Shown here piece after piece: positions 7,894 through 15,725 of a DNA stretch of 64,000 nucleotides. Every line of letters starts with the position of its first letter. Position 1 is the stretch's first letter. Under the pieces are notes generated by a model that had not been told where the DNA came from, ran no database searches, and saw nothing but the letters and a program-made list of their open reading frames with translations. This DNA comes from Actinacidiphila epipremni. Lineage in GTDB: Bacteria > Actinomycetota > Actinomycetes > Streptomycetales > Streptomycetaceae. Made by a program: the position numbers and the translations under genes. The stretch covers positions 186,001 to 250,000 of the forward strand of contig NZ_JAATEJ010000003.1 in NCBI RefSeq assembly GCF_012034175.1, given 5' to 3'.

Positions 7894-9135
7894 GTGAAGA
7901 ACAGCGCGTTGTGGCGAGTCGTTGACAACCAGAGTGGTACCCAGTCCATCGTCAGCACGCCCTCCGAGGCGGTTGCGTTCGTCAACAGTCGGTTCGACAC
8001 CGATGACGACGACGAGCCGTTCAGCATCACCGAGGTCGGCCCTCTCCTTCCGAAGCCGCTCGGGATCATCACCGCATGGGCCGCCAAGAAGGACGGTGAG
8101 CGAACCGACGGGCTTATTGCGCCGATCACCATCAGGCCGGTTGTGACGGATAACGCCGTCGAGTGCGACGACGTCGTGCTCTGGGACGACGTGTATGTGT
8201 CATGGGACCACGACATGTACACCGTCGAGGGGCCGGACGGATCGGAGTACAGCGAGGCTTACAGCGCAGCCGAGTTGAGCGAGATCCTTGACGAGTACGC
8301 CGACGACTACGAGTACGCGCCTGAAGGGCCTGACAGCCATAGGTGGCCAAAACCCGGAGAGTTGATCCCCTACGGGGCCCAGGAGTGTGCCAAGCGGTTC
8401 GGGCACCTTGACGACGACGCCCTGCTGTGGCTGGCTGCCACCCGCATCACGCTCGACGTGTGGCGCAACACACCCGTCGAGAACTGGCATGCGGGTATGA
8501 GTCCGCTCCACGACGGCACGATGATGCGGATCAACGTGGCAACCACCCGACTCGTGCGCTCGATGCTGTCGTTCGATCATGTCGACTGGATCGCTGTCGG
8601 TCTCGCGATCGTCAACCCGTCTCGGGTTCTACCGACAGGGCAGTCCGTGCTCGAGCTCGGGTTGGCCTGCCACAACGCTGACGACCCGGCGCACGAGGTT
8701 GATCCGCGAGAAGAACTCGCGGAGATGGCACAGGTCGCGATCTCATGGGGGCGAAGGTACTGCCTTCACGAGAAGGAGTTCGGCCTGCGAACCCTGATCG
8801 AATCCTTCTGCGCGTTCGACAACGGCTGGTTCGGAGCTCCGAGTTGGGAGCGCATCGTCGATCGGTTCCTCACGGCTGTCGACGACCGGGAGAATGCGCA
8901 CTGGGGCATACACCGGGACAAGCCTTGGTTCGACGAGTGGTTCACCAACCGCCCGGCCGACATTGCGGACACCACGGAATTTCGTCGGCTACTCCTTGCC
9001 GGGCCCGACCTGCTGTCCGAGGAGGCCGCCGAATGGTGCGTAGATGGTGCCATCCGCTACGTCTGCCAGGACGACCACGCGAACGACTGCCGGCGGTGCG
9101 GTATCCCACTGGCAACGGAGTCCCCCAACGAGTGA
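7894..9135 (+). CDS. Hypothetical protein of accessory island (413 aa)
   Basis: I do not recognise this family. The GTG at 7894 is chosen because GGAGA lies 5 bp upstream; the in-frame codons before it look non-coding. The protein is soluble and acidic, with a Tyr/Asp-rich stretch (EILDEYADDYEYAPEGPD) near residue 140. Trp-rich segments follow, and the C-terminus carries four cysteines in about 35 residues (EEAAEWCVDGAIRYVCQDDH, then NDCRRCGIP), which could bind a metal. No signal peptide or membrane helix is seen. Its lower GC and position next to transposon relics suggest horizontally acquired cargo. Confidence 0.65.
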   Translation: MKNSALWRVVDNQSGTQSIVSTPSEAVAFVNSRFDTDDDDEPFSITEVGPLLPKPLGIITAWAAKKDGERTDGLIAPITIRPVVTDNAVECDDVVLWDDVYVSWDHDMYTVEGPDGSEYSEAYSAAELSEILDEYADDYEYAPEGPDSHRWPKPGELIPYGAQECAKRFGHLDDDALLWLAATRITLDVWRNTPVENWHAGMSPLHDGTMMRINVATTRLVRSMLSFDHVDWIAVGLAIVNPSRVLPTGQSVLELGLACHNADDPAHEVDPREELAEMAQVAISWGRRYCLHEKEFGLRTLIESFCAFDNGWFGAPSWERIVDRFLTAVDDRENAHWGIHRDKPWFDEWFTNRPADIADTTEFRRLLLAGPDLLSEEAAEWCVDGAIRYVCQDDHANDCRRCGIPLATESPNE

Positions 9136-9198
9136 ACGTGGGCACCACTGACTGGAGATGCGCGGGTGCTTCTGACGGATCTGGGGCAGCAACTCTGA

Positions 9199-9618
9199 CC
9201 CGGCTGCCCGCCGGTCGGTCACAAGCTCCGTGAGCCCTACAGGAATGTCTGGGTCCGCTTCCACCGTCCGTCGGGTCTTTGTCAGACCGGATGGACCGCC
9301 ATCTTCAATGGCACTGAGACCGAGATCGGTCGCATGGTGCGTGTGGAGGGATGGGATCCCGCAACCGGGACAGCCTTGGTGGTCGACCCGCAGCGAGGGG
9401 CACTGCGCCAGGTCACGGACTACGTGGACTTCTCCCCCTTGGAGCGGGCCGATCAGGTCGTTGCCGCGATACCCGGTAGGGGATGGCGGGCACATTGGAC
9501 GGATGAAGGGCCGGGTGGACCACCTCTCACGGAGCAGGTGCTGGCCTGGTTGATCACTTCGCAGGGCCCGGCGTCTGAGGGTCGGGCTTCTGATGCCGCC
9601 TGGGAGGCTCCCTACTAA
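9199..9618 (+). pseudogene. Small hypothetical reading frame without a clear start (possibly 5'-truncated)
   Basis: The frame is open from 9199, just after an in-frame TGA, to the TAA at 9616-9618. It gives a protein-like sequence (REPYRNVWVRFHRPSG, MVRVEGWDPATGTALVVDP, LADQ-like stretches and a WLIT helix). The first ATG is at 9334, but the well-formed sequence begins well upstream of it with no start codon. This suggests a gene that has lost its 5' end, or a frameshift near 9196. Family unknown. It ends exactly where the tnsA relic on the other strand begins. Confidence 0.4.
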
Positions 9619-9890
9619 GGGCTGGGCCACGATGGAACGGACGGCTCGAAATCAGCGAAGAGGAGCCGCGCCAGTTCAAGGCGCGACTCGTAGATGATGT
9701 GGTCGCACGTCGTGGCGGACCAGTAAGTATCCGAATAGTGCCGCTGGCCCCCATACCAGCGGAAGGTCCGCCAGGGTGCCGCTGCCGCAAGCCCGTCGAT
9801 CGATGACGCGGTCCACTCCCGGTTCTCGACCAGGCCGCCGTTCGCATTTGCGCGAGGCGTCCACGCCGGACCTGAAGCAAGGCCACCCGA
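9613..9890 (-). pseudogene. Truncated tnsA relic of an older Tn7-like element
   Basis: The reverse strand encodes PWRTFRWYGGQRHYSDTYWS followed by CDHIIYESRLELARLLFADF, clearly homologous to residues ~39-81 of the intact TnsA (PWRTFRWHKGQQHYSGTYWS ... DHVIYESRLELGRLLFADF). After that point a frameshift occurs. IVAQPL continues briefly in another frame before homology stops near 9613. The nuclease residues beyond the first Glu are lost, so it cannot work. Upstream weak similarity reaches towards the start. It lies 80 bp inside a relic right end, the same arrangement as in the intact transposon. Confidence 0.85.
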
Positions 9891-9914
9891 ACGAGTGATG
9901 GGATTGGCCAGCGA

Positions 9915-9970
9915 TTCTCAATCCCGTGTCAGATCGGTCAGTCACATGACATAGCGATTGAGAACCCACA
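9915..9970. repeat. Relic right end of an older, related Tn7-like element
   Basis: The last 11 bases (GAGAACCCACA, 9960-9970) differ by one base from the right terminus of the intact element (GAGAACCTACA). Read inwards it begins TGTGGGTTCTC, with a TnsB-like site (TTCTC, 8 nt, TGTCAT). A second TTCTC-7-TGTCAG site lies in the opposite orientation at 9915-9932. The intact right end also has an inner site in that orientation. Only 2 bp (GG) separate this end from the left end of the intact element. Confidence 0.8.
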
Positions 9971-9972
9971 GG
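9968..9972. repeat. Left copy of 5-bp target-site duplication (ACAGG)
   Basis: ACAGG directly abuts the left terminus TGTAGG at 9973. The same five bases directly follow the right terminus at 19952-19956. A 5-bp duplication is the hallmark of Tn7-family transposition. The first three bases (ACA) are the last three of the relic right end. Confidence 0.9.
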
Positions 9973-10073
9973 TGTAGGTTCTCGCCGCTCGTGTCCAACG
10001 CCGACTCTGTGACCTGCGGTTTTTCACGACTTCTCATGCCATGTCCAGCCGCGGATTCTCGCGGCCGTGTCCA
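9973..10073. repeat. Transposon left end with three TnsB-type sites
   Basis: The terminus is TGTAGG. Three same-orientation motifs follow: L1 TTCTC-8-TGTCCA at 9979-9997, L2 TTCTC-6-TGTCCA at 10031-10047, and L3 TTCTC-7-TGTCCA at 10056-10073. Spaced sites of this kind are the usual layout of Tn7-family left ends. The rest of the stretch up to 10197 has no gene. Confidence 0.8.
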
Positions 10074-10197
10074 TTTCCTCGGGAGCTATCGCTCAGAGCA
10101 AGGCTCTGTGTCCCTTGCTGGATCACCCAGCCATCGCCGTCCACTTCGAAGTACAACCAGACGGTTTCCTTGTCTCAGGTACAGCGAACCCAGATCG

Positions 10198-10551
10198 TCA
10201 CGGATTCACCGCGTCGAAGGGCTCGTCATGCCAGCGCCAGCCAGCGGTGCCGTCGTCGTGGATGTACAGCATGAACTCGGCGACCCGGCCGCCGTCGGGG
10301 AACGTCAGCGTGAGCGCACTGCGTATCTGGGTGTAGCAGACGTCGGCCCGCTCCCAGTCCTCCTCTTCAGCAGCCCGCTCCTGCTCACTGAAGAGGGGAC
10401 GAAACTCTTCAAAACCAGGGAGCGTCTCGACTTCGGCATGCGTCCAGGGCATATCGGCACCGGTCACGGTCAGCCGGACAATCTCTTGGTCACCGCGGTG
10501 GAGCCGCCAGATACTGCCGACGGTCAGGTTCGGGTTGGTCATATCTACCAT
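10198..10551 (-). CDS. Transposon cargo: small hypothetical protein (117 aa)
   Basis: A short acidic, Trp-containing protein (LTVGSIWRLHRGDQEIVRLT, WTHAEVETLPGFEEFRPLF, MLYIHDDGTAGWRWHDEPF). The amino-terminal half looks like a small beta barrel and the middle is helical (SEQERAAEEEDWERADVCYT). I do not recognise the family. ATG 10551 is chosen because GGGAGG lies about 13 bp upstream; ATG 10542 is possible. It follows the larger cargo gene on the same strand after a 65-bp gap and may be co-transcribed with it. Confidence 0.6.
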   Translation of the reverse strand: MVDMTNPNLTVGSIWRLHRGDQEIVRLTVTGADMPWTHAEVETLPGFEEFRPLFSEQERAAEEEDWERADVCYTQIRSALTLTFPDGGRVAEFMLYIHDDGTAGWRWHDEPFDAVNP

Positions 10552-10616
10552 GATGACGATCGACCTCCCGGGGTCGGCTCGCTTCGCCAATAGTCTCGGG
10601 TTTCACAGCTGGAGGC

Positions 10617-12518
10617 TCAGGGACGATCGCCGATACCATCCCCGCTTGATCCGGGAAGAGCACGACGCAAGGGTTCAAGAGCGGCAAGGAAGAGAGGCCA
10701 GAATCGCTGAGGGGCGCCCGGGTGCAGATTCAGTCCACAAATGATGTAGTCCCTCATCGAGGCGTTGCGGAGACTGCTGGTCTGCTTGCTTCGTAGAATT
10801 TCGAGGAGGCTAGGGCCCGAATCTTCCTGAAGAGCCTCAATCATTTCCAGCTCTTCGATGTCCACGATCTCGATCGGGTCCACATCAGCCTTCTGCAACA
10901 GACCTCTGGCTGCGGCTCGCTCACGGATCACCGTGAGCGTGATCGGATTAACCGGGAAGCCCTCCGGAAGTACAAGCAGCGGAAGGTATCTCCGGTGAGC
11001 TGGAGCCGGCGTACCAGTCAGTTTGGATTCCCCAACGCGGAGGGCCTTGATCGTGGAATCGATCTGGTCCAATTCATCGACGAGTTTGTCGATGTCTTGG
11101 GTCTGCGATTCACCAGGTACTGCTGTCGCGGCTTCACGTCTCAGTTGAGTCGTGGTGACCTCGATCACGATCCATGATCCCGGGTAGTCGATCGCCGCGT
11201 CGGCAACCCTCTGTCCCGGTGCTGTGAAAACCTTTTTAAGATCGGCATCGTCATAGACCCGACGATTTGAACTCACGTCACCCGCGATAGCGTGAAGTAC
11301 CTCGGAAGTATAAACCTCACTCACGTGGCGGAGCGTTTGCATGGCCTGGGTGGCAAGCTTCCTGTGCCCTGATGGTTTTGTTCGTGCACTCGGGGGAAAT
11401 TTAATGTCGAGGATTGGCAGCCAACCGAAGATTCGATCTATTAGATAACGGGCGTCCAGAGTAAGAAGAAGGTCGCCAGCAAGCCGGATCACTGGATAGC
11501 GTTCAAATGGATCGAAAGTCCATTCAGTGCGATGCTCTGGGCGGCCGGTCAGCAACTCAGCACGCATCGCTGGCAGATCCGCGCTGATCAAATCGAGCAC
11601 TCCGGCAACACGCTCTTCCGGAATATTCAAAGCATTCAGCTCATCGCGTGGAACAACGAAGCGCCCCTGCGTAGCGACCGCCGCCCAGAGGTAACCTCCG
11701 ACAGCCGCCAAGTCGTCCAGGGTTACACCAGTGCACTCCAGATATGCATCGTCCAGGCTGGTCATGCCCGGCTGGTTTCGCAAATCGTGATGAATCTGTC
11801 TCCAACGCCTTTGATAGCGCGCGAGAGTGTGTGTGGCTGCCCGCGTTCGGTTGAAGTGCTGGTTGGCGATCAACTCTCTCCCCAAGGGACCAGGGCTGTC
11901 GGATATCACCGTAGGTCCATCGTCAAGACCGGATCCCATGTACTGGTTCAGGACTAGGAGAGCGCCAACTACGTCCCCGTGAATGCCGTCAGGAACATAA
12001 TCTGGACAGATTTCGAGAGCCCTCCTGGCAAGGAGCATGAGGGCTTGAGGGACAACAAGGCCGCGGTTTGGTTCCTGCAGAAGGTTGAGAATCCTGGTGC
12101 GAGTCGGCTCGTGGAACCAGTTGCCAACAAAGTGCCTGTCGATATCGCTGCGCGAAACTCCCGGCAACGCGAGAGAGTGAATGGCCTGAGCACAGAATCG
12201 CAGAACACCGTCCACTGGAATACGCTCCAGTTGGCTATCTGTATAATCAGCCGGTAGCGCAAAACCATAGATCTCTTGGGGTGTGAGGAAGGTCAACACC
12301 AGATCGATGGGGCTCACGGGCTGCATGGAAGCTGGAACAAGTAGTCCACTGTCCCGTTTTTGCCACGCGGGTACCAGCGCAGTAGCGGTAGATCCCCGGA
12401 GGACCGGGCGTCCGGCCGCGGGCACTGCTATATAGCCGTTACGGAGGGAGTCAGGCTCCTCTGATGAGAGTAGTTTCCTGATTCTATCGATCTGCTGCGC
12501 GGCATCGTCGCCACCCAT
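10617..12518 (-). CDS. Transposon cargo: large hypothetical protein with a possible PD-(D/E)xK-like nuclease segment
   Basis: 633 residues from the ATG at 12518, which has GGAGG 4-5 bp upstream. No named family is recognised. Residues ~440-460 (DAAIDYPGSWIVIEVTTTQL) have the spacing of a PD-(D/E)xK core, with an Asp followed by hydrophobic strand and E-V-T. The usual Lys is replaced by Thr, so activity is uncertain. A helical region follows (DKLVDELDQIDSTIKALRVG). Near the end it reads SLRNASMRDYIICGLN. No signal peptide or TM helix is present. Being the main cargo of a Tn7-like element, a defence role is plausible but unproven. Confidence 0.6.
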   Translation of the reverse strand: MGGDDAAQQIDRIRKLLSSEEPDSLRNGYIAVPAAGRPVLRGSTATALVPAWQKRDSGLLVPASMQPVSPIDLVLTFLTPQEIYGFALPADYTDSQLERIPVDGVLRFCAQAIHSLALPGVSRSDIDRHFVGNWFHEPTRTRILNLLQEPNRGLVVPQALMLLARRALEICPDYVPDGIHGDVVGALLVLNQYMGSGLDDGPTVISDSPGPLGRELIANQHFNRTRAATHTLARYQRRWRQIHHDLRNQPGMTSLDDAYLECTGVTLDDLAAVGGYLWAAVATQGRFVVPRDELNALNIPEERVAGVLDLISADLPAMRAELLTGRPEHRTEWTFDPFERYPVIRLAGDLLLTLDARYLIDRIFGWLPILDIKFPPSARTKPSGHRKLATQAMQTLRHVSEVYTSEVLHAIAGDVSSNRRVYDDADLKKVFTAPGQRVADAAIDYPGSWIVIEVTTTQLRREAATAVPGESQTQDIDKLVDELDQIDSTIKALRVGESKLTGTPAPAHRRYLPLLVLPEGFPVNPITLTVIRERAAARGLLQKADVDPIEIVDIEELEMIEALQEDSGPSLLEILRSKQTSSLRNASMRDYIICGLNLHPGAPQRFWPLFLAALEPLRRALPGSSGDGIGDRP

Positions 12519-13130
12519 CAGCCCTCCCGTAACAAATCTTGACCGACCTTGGCCGTGGCCACGCTCAACCCGCCAGCCACTCCGCTGCACGTTCATCTAC
12601 TGGCTCCGTCGAACACCTCAGGCCAGCTATCCATTCTGGCGCTTGCAGCCGCACTAGGTGCCGTAGCCAGCACCGGTTGAAGAACGGTACCTGAACTATG
12701 ACACGAGGGACTCCCTTCTTGCGACGCATTATTTCTACGGATGGCCAGATGCTTGCGCCTGTCTATATCTGTTGCGTTTGTGGCTTGCGGGGTTTGCTGG
12801 CACCTCTCGACCGCCAAGGGTCCGGGGCTGACGATCAGACGACGCGTGCTGCCCGCACTCCTGCCCTTTCCACAAGTGAGGTCTTTGAGCATCCGTCCGC
12901 GGACGGGCAGCCAGTCGCGATCGATCGCGTCGAGGCGAATGGAATTCCTTGAGCCGTCGGAAAAGGATGCGGACGTATTCCCGCCGACTCTGGCACTGCA
13001 GGTTTGAGATGGTCGTACAGCACTTTTAGATCCTCGATTCCAACGCCTCCGGATGATCCCTGGCCAGCGGGTTCCGCTGTCGTCCCACTCCGTGTCCGGC
13101 GGTTACCTAACCGCTGGCGTTTCCATTCCC
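12519..13130. other. Non-coding spacer between cargo and tniQ
   Basis: About 610 bp with short frames on both strands but no ribosome site, codon bias or recognisable protein. It may hold the promoter of the cargo genes. I see no hairpin or repeat that I can support. Confidence 0.4.
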
Positions 13131-15725
13131 TCAGCCGCTGCAGCGATACAGGCTCGAAGCGTTGATCGTGGCCGATACGTCGAGAACAACAAGTCCTATA
13201 GGGGTGGGGCGGAGCGATTCGCCCCTGTGGGGGCGGATGTAGAGCGGGGCTCCCAGGTCCTTTTCCAGTCGGGCGATCTGATCGGATAGGACTGCTTGTC
13301 GAATGCCCAGATGGAAGGCAGCTTCGGTGATGGTGCGGTGCTCCATCGCATGCCGAAAGCGTTGTAGGCGCCCCCACCCGCGGCGATCTGTGAGAGCGGG
13401 TTTAAGGAACGGAGGCAGTGCGTCGAGTCCAGCTGGGCTCACGATGTGATGTCCGCCGCGGGGGCGGAGTTCGATGCCCATGGCTCGGGCGCGCCGGCCC
13501 AGGTGCGTGTCACTCATGCCAAGTTCGGCGGCGATGCTGGCCAACGATCGAGCCTGTCGGAGGTACTGATCGCGGAGCCACTGCTCGTCGATGTGGTTCG
13601 CCCGAGGCGATTTGCGGCTGGTGAGGAGGCCGGCGTGGTCTAGCCGTTCGCTAATGAGGACCTTGGGCAGACCGGTCTCTGCGGCGATCTTCTTAATGGG
13701 CTTCCGGGACTCGACGTACTCATGTCGGAGGAACTCGTCGGTCAGTAGGTTCTGTGCTCGATGCCGGCTTTGTGCGGCTGCGAGCCGGGAACGTCGAGCG
13801 AGGGGTTTGGTTGGGTCGATCCACGACCCGCGGCCGTTGGAAGGCCAGGGAACGTCGGGCGGATGCTCTTCGAAGCAGTGCCGAAGGGATTCCAGGGTGA
13901 CGCCCATCTGTTTCGCTGCGGCTGCGGGTGCTTGATCATCGATACAGATCAGGCGGTGTGCCTTTTGGATGTTCACCTGTTGACCGGGTAGAGAAAGGTC
14001 TGCTGTGAGGCCAGCTGGGGGCTCCCAGGTCGGGGGTTCATCGATGCTCAGGTCCCGCAGGTAGGCGCTGGCGTGGTCATCGAGGGCTCGCAGCAGTGCT
14101 GCGGTGATCCGAAACGGGATCTCTGCGAGGGCGGCCGCCTCCGTGTTGGTCTTGATCTGAAGGGGCGCTGATGCCTGCCGGAGATTATTGCCGGTGATGC
14201 GCTGGTAGAGGTAGCGACGCATGGTCAGCAACCGCATGTCGTGTCCCGGGTGGATTCCGGTGTTCGCGCAGATGGTCATCCAAGCGTCGGCGGGCAGGAG
14301 CCCGCTCCCGTCCAGTTTGCGACGCCGCCCGTAGTCGATAGGAATGGGACAGGTGTCCAGGTGTTCGGCGATCTCGCAGAGCGCGGTGAAGACGCTGCCG
14401 TGACCCTGCTGAGCCAGTTCGGCGAGCATGTAGTGGATGTCGATCTTCCGATTGTGGTGCAACATGCCGATCAGCGGGTCGAAGCGGCGTTTGGACCATC
14501 CAGGCAGCAGCAAAGCGACGGCCAAGGCCCCGCGAAACTTGTTGACGTGCCGGACGCCGGTGGTCGGCATGAGGCGGGCTGTCCAGCCTCGCCAGAGTAG
14601 CTGCGGGATTCGAGCAACTCGTGCGGTAATGCGCGGATCGTCCTTCTCTGGCGGACACGGACGGCTCGTGCAACTGCGATAGCGGAGCCGTTCAACGGTT
14701 TCTAGACGCGGATCCATTGCCCGCCAGATCAGCTGCTGCAGGCCGCTGGAGTGGGTTTTCCAGCGCTTGTTGACGTCTCCGGGTGGCATCAAGTCCAGTC
14801 GCTCGCCGTCACGCTCGATGAGGGCTCGGACGGCGGCGATGTTGTCTTGGCTGGAGCCATCCTGCAGGAACTGAACCGCGCGGGTCAGACCGCCGGCGGT
14901 CACGGCTGCGGAGGCGGGCGAGAACCGGCCGTCACCGGAGTACTCCTGACAGGCTCGTTCGATGTGGTGGCCGAGGCCGTGGAAGTCGCCGGGCCGGGCC
15001 CCGCGCAGTGTCCAACCGGCCAGAGCACGAAGGTCGTTGAAGAAGGAGCGAGGTTCGAGTTGCCCGTCAGGTTGTCCGCTCTCGACCTGGGACAACAGGT
15101 CGTTAATGCATTCCTGAGCGGCCAGGACCGGACTACCGCTGGAGATCGGGGTGGTAGGGGTCAGGGTGAGGTCTGCCTGGCAGAAGGGGCCAGATCGCTC
15201 CAGCGACCTGGAGCACTGGTGGGGCGGAATTGCGCGGTAAAGCGTGACCCGGCCGTGCCGGGCGCGCTGCCCGCAGGCAGGACAGGCGTGGGCCAACAGG
15301 GTGCGGTGGCGCACGCATGCGAAACTCCAGGGTAGGCGCCAACGCACCTGCCAGCGGCCGTCTTGCTCACGAAGACACTCAGGGCAGAAGCGTGAGCCGG
15401 CGCGACCCCACAGCTGCATGCGGTTCACCGACCGGCGCTCGGCGTGGAGGACGACGGCGTGTCCGTCGTACTGGCGCAGGGTCATCGTGTGCAACTGCTT
15501 GGCAGGGACCCCGCTGGCGGCAGCGGCCCGCCTTGCCTCTTCCGGCTGAAGGTAGATCGTGTGGTCGGGGATCTCGCCACCGCGTCGGTGGTGGAGGCCC
15601 AGCGAGACAAGGATCTCGCGAAAATCGACCCTGTTGCGATGGGCCAGTGCCTCCAGCCAGGAGTCCAGGGACTCGCCGGGACGCGGGACGACGCGGATCG
15701 GCAGTGTCCGCAGAATCTCTGTCAT
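13131..15725 (-). CDS. tniQ: TniQ/TnsD-family target-selection protein with C-terminal HTH domains, including a LysR-type HTH
   Basis: 864 residues. The N-terminus is a TniQ domain: PGESLDSWLEALAHRNRVDF, then a zinc-binding set C114, C117, C137, H140, C148, C151 in RFCPECL...WSFACVRHRTLL...CPACG. A long helical middle follows. Residues ~661-757 contain two helix-turn-helix segments (KPIKKIAAETGLPKVLISER and SLASIAAELGMSDTHLGRRA). Residues ~786-845 form a LysR-type winged HTH (TITEAAFHLGIRQAVLSDQI, then LEKDLGAPLYIR). TnsD-type proteins bind a chromosomal attachment site and recruit TnsC. The length and HTH array favour a site-specific TnsD role, here probably dnaB. The start codon overlaps the tnsC stop (ATGA), so translation is coupled. 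Confidence 0.9.
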   Translation of the reverse strand: MTEILRTLPIRVVPRPGESLDSWLEALAHRNRVDFREILVSLGLHHRRGGEIPDHTIYLQPEEARRAAAASGVPAKQLHTMTLRQYDGHAVVLHAERRSVNRMQLWGRAGSRFCPECLREQDGRWQVRWRLPWSFACVRHRTLLAHACPACGQRARHGRVTLYRAIPPHQCSRSLERSGPFCQADLTLTPTTPISSGSPVLAAQECINDLLSQVESGQPDGQLEPRSFFNDLRALAGWTLRGARPGDFHGLGHHIERACQEYSGDGRFSPASAAVTAGGLTRAVQFLQDGSSQDNIAAVRALIERDGERLDLMPPGDVNKRWKTHSSGLQQLIWRAMDPRLETVERLRYRSCTSRPCPPEKDDPRITARVARIPQLLWRGWTARLMPTTGVRHVNKFRGALAVALLLPGWSKRRFDPLIGMLHHNRKIDIHYMLAELAQQGHGSVFTALCEIAEHLDTCPIPIDYGRRRKLDGSGLLPADAWMTICANTGIHPGHDMRLLTMRRYLYQRITGNNLRQASAPLQIKTNTEAAALAEIPFRITAALLRALDDHASAYLRDLSIDEPPTWEPPAGLTADLSLPGQQVNIQKAHRLICIDDQAPAAAAKQMGVTLESLRHCFEEHPPDVPWPSNGRGSWIDPTKPLARRSRLAAAQSRHRAQNLLTDEFLRHEYVESRKPIKKIAAETGLPKVLISERLDHAGLLTSRKSPRANHIDEQWLRDQYLRQARSLASIAAELGMSDTHLGRRARAMGIELRPRGGHHIVSPAGLDALPPFLKPALTDRRGWGRLQRFRHAMEHRTITEAAFHLGIRQAVLSDQIARLEKDLGAPLYIRPHRGESLRPTPIGLVVLDVSATINASSLYRCSG

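Noticed and set aside
12835..13377. Possible gene overlapping the end of tniQ
   Set aside because: It overlaps the well-formed LysR-type HTH end of TniQ in another frame and has a low-complexity product with no ribosome site.
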